Shown piece after piece: positions 47,319 to 58,850 of a stretch of 64,000 bases of DNA. The notes below the pieces were generated by a model that was not told the DNA's origin, searched no databases, and was given only the letters and a program-made list of their open reading frames with translations. This DNA is from Dermacentor variabilis (taxonomy: Eukaryota; Arthropoda; Arachnida; Ixodida; Ixodidae). Each line of letters starts with the position of its first letter. The stretch's first letter is position 1. Made by a program: the position numbers and the translations under genes. The DNA lies in NCBI RefSeq assembly GCF_050947875.1, contig NC_134573.1, positions 35,341,115-35,405,114 on the forward strand, written 5' to 3'.

Positions 47319-47457
47319 TTTCATTGCAATTTGGCAACTACCACTGCGTCAAAACGACAGCGATCGAAGCGGCGACAGGAGAGCCATAGTGTTAACAACG
47401 TTAACTCTGTCGACATGGAAAGTCGTGCGCGTCTGCGTGTGCTCGTGATACACAGGC
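47319..47457 (+). repeat. Left arm of a 139-bp inverted duplication (about 95% identical)
   Basis: Reverse complement of 47797-47935 with only seven differences in 139 positions by eye and no indels. Both arms begin TTTCATTGCAATTTGGCAAC and end GTGATACACAGGC. Small frames inside (47274-47522) are not recognisable. Confidence 0.95.
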
Positions 47458-47705
47458 GTTTTCATGTACTTAGAACACTACTGGAAACAACAGTGCGCCT
47501 AAAGAGTGGACAGTCGACTTAGGGTTGTAGTTCCAACCTTACCGATGGATTCGCGAATTCACAAGGGACGCTGCGCCCCGCTGAAGTGTGTTATTCAAGC
47601 TATATATAGTTTGCCAAAAAAGTATTTTGCTGTAATCCTGAGGTTTCATTTCATCTTCAGGTTTCACAAGGCGCAGATCAGCGGCCTTGGTCACCAAAGG
47701 ACTCG

Positions 47706-47710
<5 letters not shown>

Positions 47711-47796
<86 letters not shown>
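47711..47796. repeat. (AT)n microsatellite, about 43 units
   Basis: Perfect alternating AT abutting the right arm of the inverted duplication. A short ATATATATAT also follows that arm at about 47942-47953, so the right arm sits between AT tracts. Confidence 0.97.
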
Positions 47797-47799
<3 letters not shown>

Positions 47800-47935
47800 T
47801 GTGTATCACGAGCACACGCAGACGCGCATGACTCTCCATGTCGACAGAGTTAAGGTTCTTGACACTATGGCTCTCCTGTCGCCGCTTCGATCGCTGTCGT
47901 TTTCACGCAGTGGCAGTTGCCAAATTGCAATGAAA
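47797..47935 (-). repeat. Right arm of the 139-bp inverted duplication
   Basis: Near-exact inverted copy of 47319-47457. The spacer between arms (47458-47796) ends in the (AT)n tract, which can itself form a cruciform. Confidence 0.95.
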
Positions 47936-47959
47936 CGTGCCAATATATATATATCCTTA

Positions 47960-48757
47960 CGGAAGGATGACAGAAGAGAGAGGAAGAAGATCGCGAGACT
48001 CTGGCATCTGCGGGTTGTTGCTGGTCAGGCATCTTTACTACTGTGACTCATCGTGTATATAAATTGTAAATACACTCTTTCTATATTCCCAACATCCCCG
48101 AAACAATATTACAGTCAGGGCGCACACTGGCCAGCACGGGCCTGCGGCGTTGGAACTGAGCGACAGTGCCGCATCATAAGCTTCGTAAGGTTTGAGACCA
48201 CTTCTGGCGTTCAAAACAACGCGAAACAAACGAGGTACGAGCATGGCGACGCCGAAAATGTAGTGCGGTCTAAAACAGTTCGAACGCACGCGGGCGGGCT
48301 GGCTCTGGTCGCCGCTGAGCCGTGGCTTAGCGTCAGCAGTCAACAGTTGGTTTCGTCCGGAAGTGGGTCGTCCTTGTGAAAATTAACAGCGAAGTTTTCG
48401 CTTACTTCCGCTATACTTCAGCCCGTTTAGTTACCTGTGTCAATTACTATCCACGGTAACAGTAAGAAGGAGTGCACTGATCCAAACACCCTTCTTGATT
48501 AATGTAAGTGATCAGCCAATAGCAGCCGTCTAAGGGAATGAGCTTTATGACGAAATAAAGCACGCAAAAGAGAGTTCGAAAATGGCTTCTTTTGAAATGA
48601 CAGCGTTTGGGAAAAAAGTGACTTCGCGCTCCGCTTGTGAGCCCGACGCGTCGCGAAAAAGTGCAAAATTTGGCTGAGATGTTCACAGCAGCATGTACCA
48701 CCCACTGAAAGTGTTTTTTGCAAAGCGTGAGGGGTGGTTCAGGGCCCCTTTATTGTC
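47960..48757. other. Spacer, with a possible half of a TIR element at its right end
   Basis: No gene. GGTTCAGGGCCCCTTTA at about 48737-48753 resembles the outer end of a terminal-inverted-repeat element (AAAGGGGCCCTGAAC read inward). I found no matching left end, and LINE-B begins just to the right, so LINE-B may have been cut here. Confidence 0.35.
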
Positions 48758-49475
48758 AATCACAATATTGGCTATCCCCGTTTACTATCTGATCCAAAGC
48801 ACTTTGTTTCTGTCTCTTAACGTTACGCCTAACATTTTTTGGTCCATCGTTCTTTGCGCGGTCTTAAACTTGTTCTCAAGCTTCTTTGTCAGTCTTCAAC
48901 TTTCTTCCCCATATGTCAGCAACGGTAAAATGCACTGAATGTACACCTTTCTCTTCAATGATAGTGATAAGCTTTCAGTCTGCAGCTCACAATGTTTGCC
49001 GTACGCACTCCAACACATCTTTATTCTGCAAATTTTCTTCTCATGATCAGGGTTCCCTGTGATTGACCTGGGTAAACATGTTCCTTAAAGGGAAGCTGAA
49101 GAGTCTGTCGAATTCAATAAGACGCTCATATACAGATGCGGAAACCTTATAAACCACGAAGGTAAAATTTTGGGGGGATTTTTCACTTAGGAGCGACGCA
49201 ATCGTCGGTTAAAATTGCGCTGTAGCTCCGCCCCCCGTCGAGCGCCGCGCGCTGCTGCTGACGCTGACGATGCGAGCGGCGACCGGAAACCGCGGCTTAC
49301 TGACGTCAACACTGGTGTTCCGCTCCTTCGCAGTCTCCACGAGCGTGCCTGGCCGGGCTTATTTCTGCGTGCGTGCCATCCTAATCTGCTTCGCTCGACC
49401 CTACATTCCTTTATTTGTGTATATATAAGAGTGGTAGTTGACGTGCGCAGCAACAATTGAACTTGTAGGCCGATC

Positions 49476-49666
49476 ATGCCGGCGTTCTGTGCAGCCTACG
49501 CTTGCACGAACACCAGTGGCCGCGACGACATTCCAATGTTCCATTAGTTCCTGCAAGACAAGAAGCTTTCAGCTGAGTGGGAGGCTGCTGTGAAGCGAAA
49601 CAACTTCAAGCGCTCAAGAACAAGTGTTGCGCTCTAACCACTTCCGTGACGATTACTACCAGAGTT
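49476..49666 (+). pseudogene. THAP domain relic in the TIR element
   Basis: MPAFCAAYACTNTSGRDDIPMFH, a TAG stop, then FLQDKK...EWEAAVKRNNFKRSRTSV. After a 2-bp insertion near 49630 the closing CSNHFRDDYY follows. The C-x4-C pair, Trp and C-x2-H-F are all identifiable, so this was a THAP finger. One nonsense codon and one frameshift destroy it. It would have been the DNA-binding N-terminus of a transposase or derived protein. Confidence 0.68.
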
Positions 49667-50582
49667 GATCAATAATGCGTGGTTTGGGTTCTCCTAAAAG
49701 AATAGTTAGCACGTTGAACGAAAGGTGCATGTTTATCGCCCACCCTTGACGCAGGTTTCATCGCCAAGCGCCGCGAATTTTCTATTCGCACGTGTGTTGT
49801 GAAACAGCCTGCATGCAGCTACCATAGCGCAGTGCAAGCGTAAAGTTTGCATGTGTTGGAAAGCCTGCTCACGCCAAGACGCTGCACTCCCCCTTCTCTC
49901 GCACACATAAGAAACCGACCATCTCACGTAGCCGATGGAATTCGTCGGTTACGAGTAGCGTGCGGATGGCGCGCTGATGAAGGTTCTATACTACACGTGC
50001 TACAACAGCTGGCAAACTTTTCCCGCGTTTAAACCGTCTGCGTAGATTGCCGACAGCTTTGGGGCAGCGCACAAATGCTGAAGATCGCATCACCGCTTAT
50101 GTTCTAGGAGGAGGCATGCAGGAACATAAGACTACAGTTGTTTGCCCGGAAACGTACTCACTGGAACGCTGAATGCAGCTTAGCAAAAACATACTCTCCA
50201 AAGAACATTTCCAACACAAGGAGATGCTAACACTCCGCCTTCGTTCGCGTGGAAAGCAGTGCTTGCACCAGTATTTTTTGCTTCTTGGAGAGGCCGGCTC
50301 TTCGCAATAGGCTCGTACATGTAGTATGTACAAGTATGTACGTACGTGTAGTATGTACAAGAATAAACCCCTTACAAGTGATCTTGCACGCGACAGCGAC
50401 AGCGCTAAAAGCGAGGCGATGGCTCTCGCGTTTACTCGTAGTCTGCAAGCCGAACTCTGCGCGAGCGACGGCTTTGAGCGACAACTTCCCGGTATGAAGG
50501 CAGCAATATACGCGCCGAAACTAGCGTGACGTATGCTTTATCGATTTAAGTTGATGTATTTATTTCTTTATGTATGTATTTT

Positions 50583-50593
50583 ATTTTACTGAA
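50583..50593. repeat. Target-site duplication, left copy
   Basis: ATTTTACTGAA, repeated exactly at 53782-53792 on the far side of LINE-A copy 4. Confidence 0.93.
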
Positions 50594-53500
50594 GGCGCAG
50601 CGGTGGCGTAAAGGTAGAACACCCGCCTCGCGTGGAAGAGGTCCGTGGTTCGAATCCCGGTGCCGCGCAATTTTCCATCGGATTAAAAGAAATCCGCGTG
50701 TAGACAAATTGCATAAACAGGCCTGGAGTAGGGCCTGATCCCGGTGACCAGAACCGGCCACGCACTCCCTCACCAGAGCAGGATTGGCCACCCTGGTGCA
50801 GTACTTGGCCACAACCTCCTATATGAACACAACAATAAAACCCTGGCCCTCAGTCGCCAGCAGCTACGAAGCAACTGACCACGGCGGCGGTCAGACCTGC
50901 GACGCAGCACAGGGTGCTAAGAATCCCTGGCTCCGGACAAGCCGCCATTGGAATATGAACCTGGCAACGTTTAACGCTAGAACGATATCTAGTGAGGCGA
51001 GTATAGCAGTGCTATTGAAGGAATTAAAGGGCCGTAAATGGGATATAATAGGGCTCAGTGAAGTTGGGAGGCCAAAAGAAGCGTATACAGTGCTAAAAAG
51101 CGGGCACGTCCTGTGCTACCGGGGCTTAGAGGAGAGACAAGAACTAGGAGTCGGATTCCTGATTAATAGCAACATCGCTGGTAACATACAGGAATTCTAT
51201 AGCATTAACGAAAGGGTGGCGGGCCTTGTGAAAATTAATAAGAGGTACAAAATGAAAGTTGTACAGGCCTACGCCCCTACATCCAGTCATGACGACCAGG
51301 AAGTCGAAAGCTTCTACGAAGACGTGGAATCGGCGATGGGTAAAGTCAAAACAAAATACACTATACTGATGGGCGACTTCAATGCCAAGGTAGGCAAGAA
51401 GCAGGCTGGAGACAAAGCAGTGGGGGAATATGGCATATGCACTAGGGATAGCAGGGGAGAGTTATTAGTAGAGTTTGCGGAACAGAATAATATGTGGATA
51501 ATGAATACCTTCTTCAGCAAGCGGCATAGCCGAAAGTGGACGTGGACGAGCCCGAACGGAGAGACTAGAAATGAATTAGACCTCATACTCTGCGCTAACC
51601 CTGGCATCATACAAGATGTGGACGTGCTCGGCAAGGGGCGCTGCAGTGACCACAGGATGGTAAGAACTCGAATTAGCCTAGACCTGAGGAGGGAACGGAA
51701 GAAACTGGTACATAAGAAGCCGATCAATGAGTTAGCGGTAAGAGGGAAAATAGAGGAATTCCAGATCAGGCTACAGAACAGGTATTCAGCTTTAACTCAG
51801 GAAGAGGACCTTAGTGTTGAAGCAATAAACGACAATCTTGTGGGCATCATTAAGGAGTGTGCAATGGAAGTCGGTGGTAACTCCGTTAGGCAGGATACCA
51901 GCAAACTATCGCAGGAGACGAAACATCTGATCAAGAAACGCCAATGTATGAAAGCCTCTAACCCTACAGCTAGAATAGAACTGGCAGAACTTTCTAAGTT
52001 AATCAACAAGCGTAAGACAGCTGACATAAGGAAGTATAATATGGATAGGATTGAACATGCTCTCAGGAACGGAGGAAGCCTAAATACAGTGAAGAAGAAA
52101 TTAGGAATTGGCAAGAATCAGATGTATGCCTTAAGAGACAAAGCCGGCAATATCATTACTAATATGGATAAGATAGTTCAAGTGGCTGAGGAGTTCTATA
52201 GAGACTTATACAGTATCAGTGGCACCCATGACGATAATGGAAAAGAGAATAGTCTAGAGGAATTCGAAATCCCACAGGTAACGCCGGAAGAAGTAAAGAA
52301 AGCCTTGGCAGCTATGCAAAGGGGGAAGGTAGCTAGGGAGGATCAGCTAACAGCAGATTTGTTGAAGGAAGGTGGGCAGGTTGTTCTAGAGAAACTGGCC
52401 ACACTGTATACGCAGTGCCTCGTGACTTCGAGTGTACCGGAATCTTGGAAGAACGCTAGCATAATCCTAATCCATAAGAAAGGGGACGCCAAAGACTGGA
52501 AAAATTATAGACCGATCTGCTTACTGTCCGTTGCCCTACAAAGTATTTACTAAGGTAATTGCAAATAGAATCAGGAACACCTTAGACTTCTCTCAACCAA
52601 AGGACCAGGCAGGATTCCGTAAAGGCTACTCAACAATAGACCATATTCACACTATCAATCAGGTGATAGAAAAATGTGCCGAGTATAACCAACCCTTATA
52701 TATAGCTTTCATTGATTACGAGAAAGCGTTTGATTCAGTTGAAACCTCAGCAGTCATGGAGGCATTGCGGAATCAGGGTGTAGACGAGCCGTATGTAAAA
52801 ATACTGAAAGATATCTACAGCGGCTCCACAGCCACTGTAGTCCTCCATACAAAAAGCAACAAAATCCCAATAAAGAAAGGCGTAAGGCAGGGAGATACGA
52901 TCTCTCCAATGCTATTCACGCGTGTTTACAGGAGGTGTTCAGAGACTTGGATTGGGAAGAATTGGGGATAAATGTTAATGGAGAATACCTTAGTAACTTG
53001 CGATTCGCTGATGATATTGTCTTGCTTAGTAACTCAGGGGACCAACTGCAATGCATGCTCACTGACCTGGAGAGGCAAAGCCGAAGGGTGGGTCTAAAAA
53101 TTAATCTACAGAAAACTAAAGTAATGTTTAACAGTCTCGGAAGAGAACAGCAGTTTACGATAGGTAGTGAGGCATTGGAAGTGGTAAGGGAATACATCTA
53201 CTTAGGACAGGTAGTGACTGCGGATCCGGATCATGAGACTGAAATAATCAGAAGAATAAGAATGGGCTGGGGTGCGTTTGGCAGGCATTCTCAGATCATG
53301 AACAGCAGGTTGTCATTATCCCTCAAGAGAAAAGTTTATAACAGCTGTGTCTTACCAGTACTCACGTACGGGGTGGAAACCTGGAGGCTTACGAAAAGGG
53401 TTCTACTTAAATTGAGGACGACGCAACAAGCTATGGAAAGAAGAATGATTGGTGTAACGTTAAGGGAAAAGATAAGAGCAGATTGGGTAAGGGAACAAAC

Positions 53501-53781
53501 GCGAGGTAATGATATCTTAGTTGAAATCAAGAAAAAGAAACGGGCATGGGCAGGGCGCGTAATGAGGAGGGAAGATAACCGATGGTCATTGAGAGTTACG
53601 GAATGGATTCCAAGGGAAGGGAAGCGTAGCAAAGGGCGGCAGAAGGTTAGGTGGGCGGATGCGATTGAGAAGTTTGCGGGGACAACATGGCCACAATTAG
53701 TACATGACCGGCGTAGTTGGAGAAGTATGGGAGAGGCCTTTGCCCTGCAGTGGTCTTCTTACCAGGCTGATGATGATGATG
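50594..53781 (+). mobile_element. LINE-A copy 4: full-length RTE-like LINE with tRNA-like head and 11-bp TSD
   Basis: Flanked by perfect direct repeats ATTTTACTGAA at 50583-50593 and 53782-53792, which define a complete 3,188-bp insertion. Order: tRNA-like segment (50595-50668), leader, endonuclease, RT, C-terminal region, short 3' end and (GAT)n tail. It is the least damaged of four LINE-A copies in the window and lies inside the THAP-bearing TIR element. Confidence 0.95.
50595..50668 (+). promoter_or_regulatory. tRNA-like internal RNA polymerase III-type promoter at the LINE 5' end
   Basis: Box A TGGCGTAAAGGTAGA (50604-50618) and box B GGTTCGAATCC (50647-50657) have tRNA spacing. Terminal GCGCAGC and GCCGCGC can pair as an acceptor stem with one mismatch, and CGTGG/CCCGG flank the T loop. 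The length of 74 nt matches a tRNA. The anticodon arm is degenerate (CTCGCGT loop-like), so it is not a functional tRNA. A worn copy heads LINE-A copy 1, with part of box B deleted. Confidence 0.82.
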
Positions 53782-53795
53782 ATTTTACTGAATAA
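50823..53795 (+). pseudogene. LINE-A copy 4 endonuclease-RT, two single-base frameshifts
   Basis: The frame is open from 50784; the likely start is Met at 50823 (MNTTIKP), which all copies share. Endonuclease: LATFNARTISSEA, DIIGLSEVGR, QAYAPTSS, GDFNAKVGKK (near 51370-51400) and CSDHRMV (near 51650). RT: RPICLLSV, FIDYEKAFDS, GVRQGDTISPMLF and catalytic LRFADDIVLL (near 53005). An added C near 52533 and a lost A near 52920 break the frame into three parts (to 52553, 52531-52971, 52935-53795). No internal nonsense codon was found. About 985 residues overall. It nicks DNA and copies its own RNA in place. Confidence 0.9.
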
Positions 53796-56700
53796 GGAGC
53801 ATAAAATATTTCTGAAGGTCTTGCGCTAGGTTCTTATTCTTGCACGTGTAAAATTCAATAGTTTGCTCGTTCCGTGCTACAAACAGCAGTATTTGAGTTA
53901 TGTACATCCGGTTTCAGCTTCGCACAATTGGCTAGTCGCTCATAGCATTTCTGGGCGACGAGCGACGAGTTCTAGATTTCTAGAAACGAGCGATGGAGCG
54001 ATAACACCGAACGATTTGTTGAAGCGACGGCCCGTTTGGTCGCTCGAAGCCGTCGCCCGTCACCATCTCCCGCAATATCACTGTCGTAGAGTTTGGACTT
54101 AACGCCGAACTCCTCAGAGAAACGCAAGCTCTCGAAAATTTCCATGACCGTCTCAGCAAAACACCACCAAACTACTTTGCACCGTGCTTCGTGTGTAGCG
54201 GCAGCAGTCGGTCCGGACGAACACCATTGTTGACGTCACGAGGCGCCCGACCAATCACAGGCGGAAACGAGGCGTGCGAGCTGGGCGTGTCTGCTGCTGC
54301 ACTTTTCGTCGAAATAAAATATGTTTGCGGTTTATTTCACTCAATTTCGATGCGATGTTCGAATTCAGAGGGTTAAAAACCACGGCGTACTGCTCTTCAC
54401 TCATTTTGTCTGGAAAACCTTTCAGCTTCCCTTTACCAGACCTTAGAGGCTGACTGACCATACTGAACTTTTGTTCTCTTGCCCGGATAGTCATCATTAC
54501 CTTTGTCTTCTGGATATTAATGTTCAGCCCCACTGTGGCTCACTCTCTGTTAAGGTCATCAATCATTTGTTGTAACTCGTCTCCAGTGTTGCTGAACAGG
54601 ACAATGCCATCTGCAAACGGAAGGTTGCTGATATATTCGCCTTTGATTCTCGCTCCTAAGCCTTTCCAGTTCAATAGCTGAAATAATAGCTGAAATAGCT
54701 GAAAAAATAGCTGAAATAAATTTCTCCAACGCTATTTCAAGCACGCAGTGCTTGAAATAGCATTGGAGAAATTGTGTCTCCTTGTCTGACCCCTTCATTC
54801 CTAGGTATGTTTCCACTTTCCTTGTGGAGAAAGAAGGTAGCTGTGGAATCTCTGTAAATATTTTCAAAGATGTTCACGTAAGCGGTCTGTATTCTTTTAT
54901 TACGTAATGCCTCTATGGCTGCTGGTATCTCAACTGAATCAAATGCTTTTTCGTAATTTATGAAAGCCACATATAGAGGCTGATTCTACTCTGTGGATTC
55001 CTCGATTACCTGATTGATGACATGGATGTTATCCGTTGTAGAGTATCCCTTCCTAAAGTGAACCTGTTCCCTTGGTTGACACAATTATAGTGCTGCTGTT
55101 ATTCTATTGGAAATTGTCTTGGTGAATATTTATTATAATACTGGGACTAAGCTAATGGGCCTACACATTTTTATTTCTTTTACGTCTCTCTTTTTGTTGA
55201 TTAGTATAACGATGACCTTCTTCGAGTTCTCTGGGACCCTTTAAATTGATAGGGAGTTCGTACAGAGGGCCACCAGTTTCTCGGGCATTATGTCTCCTCC
55301 ATCTTTGATTAAACCGACCGTCATTCCTTCTTCTCCTACCGCTTTTGCCCGATTCATGTCTTGAAAAGCCCTTCTAACCGCATCCCTAGTTATAGAAGGA
55401 CTCTCTATAACGTGTTTATGATTACTTCGAATGAAAGTATCGTGGCTCCTCCGGGTATTTTACCGATCAGTTAAGAATTGTTCCGCCGCTTGTACTACAC
55501 CTTCGAAATTGCTGATATTACCCTGCTTATTTTTCGGGTCCTACATCTTGGTTTGTCCTATGCCAAGTTTCCTTCTCACTGATTTCATGCTGCTTTCTCT
55601 TTTTACTGCTTCCTCACTCTTTCTCAGGTTATAATTTCGAATATCTGTTATGTTCTCCATGTTCATCAGTTTTGACAGTTCCACGAATTCTATTTTATCT
55701 CTTGAGTTGGACACTTTCATTCTGTGCCGTTTCTTTATTAGGGCCTTTGTTACTTGGCAGAGCTTGCCTACTGGTTGCCTTGGTGCCTTACCTCTTAGTT
55801 CAACTGCTGCCTCTGAAGCCATCTTATTTGCTGTTACATTGATTGCCTCTATGTCCCCTTAATGTCTGATTGCCTGATTGCCTGATCTCTGATTGCCTGA
55901 ATAAGTCTACTTTTACACTGACGGCGTCTAGGTTGGGCTCATTCTTCCTGACCATTTTACTCTTTCTCTCTTCAAATTGAGGTGATTTGTAGACTTCACT
56001 GCATATAATCACTGCACTTTACTCTCCATAACACTTCAACATCCATAACTATATTGGGATTGGCAGAAAGCATGAAATTTATTTAATTTCTTGTTTCCCC
56101 ATTAGGGATTTCCCATAATTAGGATTCTCCCTTTGTTCCAACGCTTACTGAAGAAGGTATTAATTATTCTCAGGTTATTCGTTTCCGCGAATTCTACCAA
56201 CATCAGCCCTCTAGCCTTCCTAGAATCGACGCCGTAGTTGCCAATTGCTTGTTCCCCAGCCTGCTCTTCCTCCACTTTTGCACTGAAGTCGCCCATAACT
56301 ACAGTATACTGAGTTTGCAATTTTCTCATCACTAGTTCAACATCTTCATAAAAGTTATCTACTTCATCATCATCATGACTGGTATTGTTGCGCAGGCCTG
56401 TGCTAACTTTAATCCATACCTCTTATTACGTTTGATTACGACTACTGCTACCCGCTCAAAAATGCTGTAGAGTTCGTCAAGGTTTCCCGCTATGTCCTAA
56501 TGGATTGCGAATTCCGTCCCATATTGCTCCTTATCTGGGATACCTCTATAGCAGAGGACATGACCCTTAGTCAGCACTTCATAAGCCTCACCAGTTCTGC
56601 GAACCTTACTAAGGCCAATGATATCCCAAATAATGCTTGATAGTTCCTCGCTCCCTGCATAAGAATATTATTTAAGATATTCGATGCGAAAGACATACAC

Positions 56701-56954
56701 CTTATTAAGAATCAAACTGCGCTCGCTAAACATATACCAGTGCTGACAGCGACGCTAGCCACCCTGTGCTTATGTGTGATTTCCTTTGCAGCGTGGAGAG
56801 TTGGGTCTTTGTTCTGCTACCAGAACACGTGCAAACTATACTAAAACGCTACATTTCGTACACCGTGACCTTCTGAGCTTTCATTTTATTTTGTCTACTC
56901 TACCGGTGTCATTCACGGGTGACCACACCAACCACTGCATGACTAGCATGGCGA

Positions 56955-57470
56955 AGGTTACGTTTAAATGAACCCGACGCGAACGGGTCGAGTGAGGGAT
57001 CGAGCTGGCCGAGCCCGACATGACAGCGTTTGCATGAACTCGCTTCTTTTGATCCTTGCACCGACAGCGGCACAGGGCGTCGAGCCGAGACACCAAAGCC
57101 TTCGAACTGGGTTTCCGGTTCCCGCTGCCGTCTGCCACGACTCTATTTCTTGGGTGTTATCGCTCCGATGAGGTTGCACTGCACAGCATCTTGTGTTGGC
57201 CTTGTCCTGGTACTATCCCCTTGGCCGGTACATGAATCCCGACGTCCCCGGGCAAGTCTCGGTGCTGGCGGGCTGGACCGATCCGTGCTTAGATGCACGC
57301 TGCAAACGGGCCGCACTGGTTGAACCTACCCCATGCAGTCGGGCTGTTTCAGCCCGACTCGACGCTTGTTCAATCCCAATGGCTAGCAATTACATGAACT
57401 CGACAGGCACATTTCACCCCAACATGCCGACTCGACCCGATTCTGTAGGGTTCGTGTAAACGCCCTGAAA
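56955..57470. mobile_element. MITE with imperfect TIRs (CGTTTA...CGAACC type)
   Basis: Left CGTTTAAATGAACCC and CGGGTCGAGT mirror right GGGTTCGTGTAAACG and ACTCGACCCG over about 35 bp. The interior is rich in CCCGACTCGA words. No coding signal. Target duplication not resolved. Confidence 0.6.
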
Positions 57471-58495
57471 GACGATAAAAGCAGGGCGCTAAGTGGCGTA
57501 GGTCGAGAATACCGTGCAGCAGCAAACATAGCTGGTATTGAGTTGTGCTTGAACATTTGTTTAATTCAATGGAAACGCTCTAAACACGCGCAACGTTAAT
57601 TTTAGTGCAAACACTAGTTATCAGCTGTACAACAAGAAGTACTGGCACGACAGTACTTCCTTGAGCGGCCGAATCTCCCTTGACCAAAAGCTTCGTTAAA
57701 CTTCCCTTAGCGGAAGGCCGACCACGTGACACCAAATGCATCTCCCTCGAGATAAAGACGACGGAGTTAAAAGGATTTTGCCGGTGCCCGTGTGGCACGG
57801 GTATTGTTCTCGACTTGTCTCTGGTACTGTCTTGTCGTCCTATATGTATCACCAGCCGCTGGACACGAGAATCCAGAAGCATGGCTTCCGCCAATTGCAG
57901 TAGGTGCCTCTTCTCACGCTATCGATATTTCTAGCTTTCGTTACAAACTGAGAAAGCTAAGGGCTAAAGCCCGAAAGTGCGCACCTGCACTTGGTAGAGG
58001 ACCTTAACTCGGCGCAATGTGTACTCTTAAACAACATCGGTGACATATTGACATGCATTTCATACACAATGCGGAATGTTATAATTTAAAACACAACTAA
58101 GGAAGTAATACTTGACAATAATGGTAATAAAGAACTTTCATATAGTGAGCAAGATAACAAATACATACATACACGAATACGAAAGGAAAGAAAAGCAAAA
58201 AAAGAAGAAAACCAGGACTCCTCCGAACCGCCAACATAATTCCTCACAAAACCAACTGTATTGAAACGCTTAGACATAATAAAATAAAACCGGTATCTAT
58301 GATATTACCTCAATAATAAATTGTGTTTTAAGATCTTTTAGTCAAACGGTCTGCATTACCTCACCTATTATGCAGTAATTTCAGTTTAGAATATAGGGAT
58401 CTCATATTTGACTTTGCAAAACGTAATTTGTTCATTGTTTTGGTAGTCGGTAATAAACCTTTCTAGAATTGAACCTTCTAATCGTGTAGCGACAA
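57471..58495. other. No recognised feature
   Basis: About 1 kb; frames near 57580-57934 on both strands have no recognisable motifs. Confidence 0.45.
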
Positions 58496-58499
58496 GTTT

Positions 58500-58850
58500 C
58501 TTGAAATGTGTGGTAATTTTTCTTTATTCTACAACATACTCCGATGCAACTTCCTATCTTACGTGTGTACAGTTTGTTAGTGCTTAGAAGAGTTTGGTTT
58601 TAAATAACTCTCCAATGCTTTCACTAAACCTGAAGTTGGGAAGAGCACAAATTGATTTCTTTCATAGAATTATCAGAATATCTGACATTTGTAATAGTGG
58701 TTGTACCCCAGACTAGCAAACAATATTCTAAATAGTACTGGATCATTGAACACAAAAGTATAGTTTTGAACTTAGCTGGAACTGCAAGAGGCAGATTATA
58801 TGAAATACTTTCAAACTTTGCCAGCTTAAGCTTCAAATATTTCACATGTG
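58500..58850 (-). pseudogene. LINE RT C-terminal fragment (CR1/L2-like)
   Basis: Minus strand reads KFKTILLCSMIQYYLEYCLLVWGTTT near 58780-58690, the RT thumb/connection signature (L-Y-S-L-I-x-S-H-x-x-Y-C-x-x-V-W-G) of CR1/L2-type LINEs. Frameshifted text resembling the following C-terminal region continues toward 58500. No RT catalytic motif is present. Confidence 0.5.

Larger units (their letters stand above)
49086..54435. mobile_element. TIR element with THAP relic, itself split by LINE-A copy 4
   Basis: The ends are TAAAGGGAAGCTGAA (49086-49100) and its perfect complement (54421-54435), placed exactly at the break in LINE-B. Without LINE-A copy 4 it is about 2.15 kb. The left half contains a broken THAP domain. 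The right half has a GC-rich tract of GAGCGACGA-type words near 53950-54060. No catalytic transposase domain was seen. Superfamily is uncertain: THAP suggests P-like, but no 8-bp duplication is visible. Confidence 0.75.
48765..56655 (-). mobile_element. LINE-B (second RTE-like family), split by a DNA element
   Basis: The 5' part (56655-54436) shows WDIIGLSKVRR, ERVAVVVIKRNKRYG, GDFSAKVEEEQAGEQ, FAETNNLRIINTFFSKR, RT FINYEKAFDSVE and GVRQGDTISPMLF, then QKFSMVSQPLRS at the break. The 3' part (49085-48765) resumes with TGNPDHEKK...RIKMCW...YGKH and LTKKLENKFKTAQRTMDQKMLGVTLRDRN. These two blocks are adjacent in LINE-A, so the 5.3 kb between them is an insertion. It is clearly diverged from LINE-A and has many stops. 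It is 5'-truncated within the endonuclease, and the 3' end is lost near 48765. Confidence 0.85.

Noticed and set aside
47506..48046. Frames with runs of Ile-Tyr
   Set aside because: Translation of an (AT)n microsatellite; the same occurs at 4511-4870 and 60329-60568.
50595..50668. Functional tRNA gene
   Set aside because: The anticodon arm does not fold and the segment lies exactly at the 5' end of a LINE bounded by a target duplication.
49083..54436. piggyBac-type TTAA target duplication at the THAP-TIR element
   Set aside because: TTAA occurs at the left edge (TTAAAGGG) but the right edge reads TTAC, and the termini do not otherwise match piggyBac.
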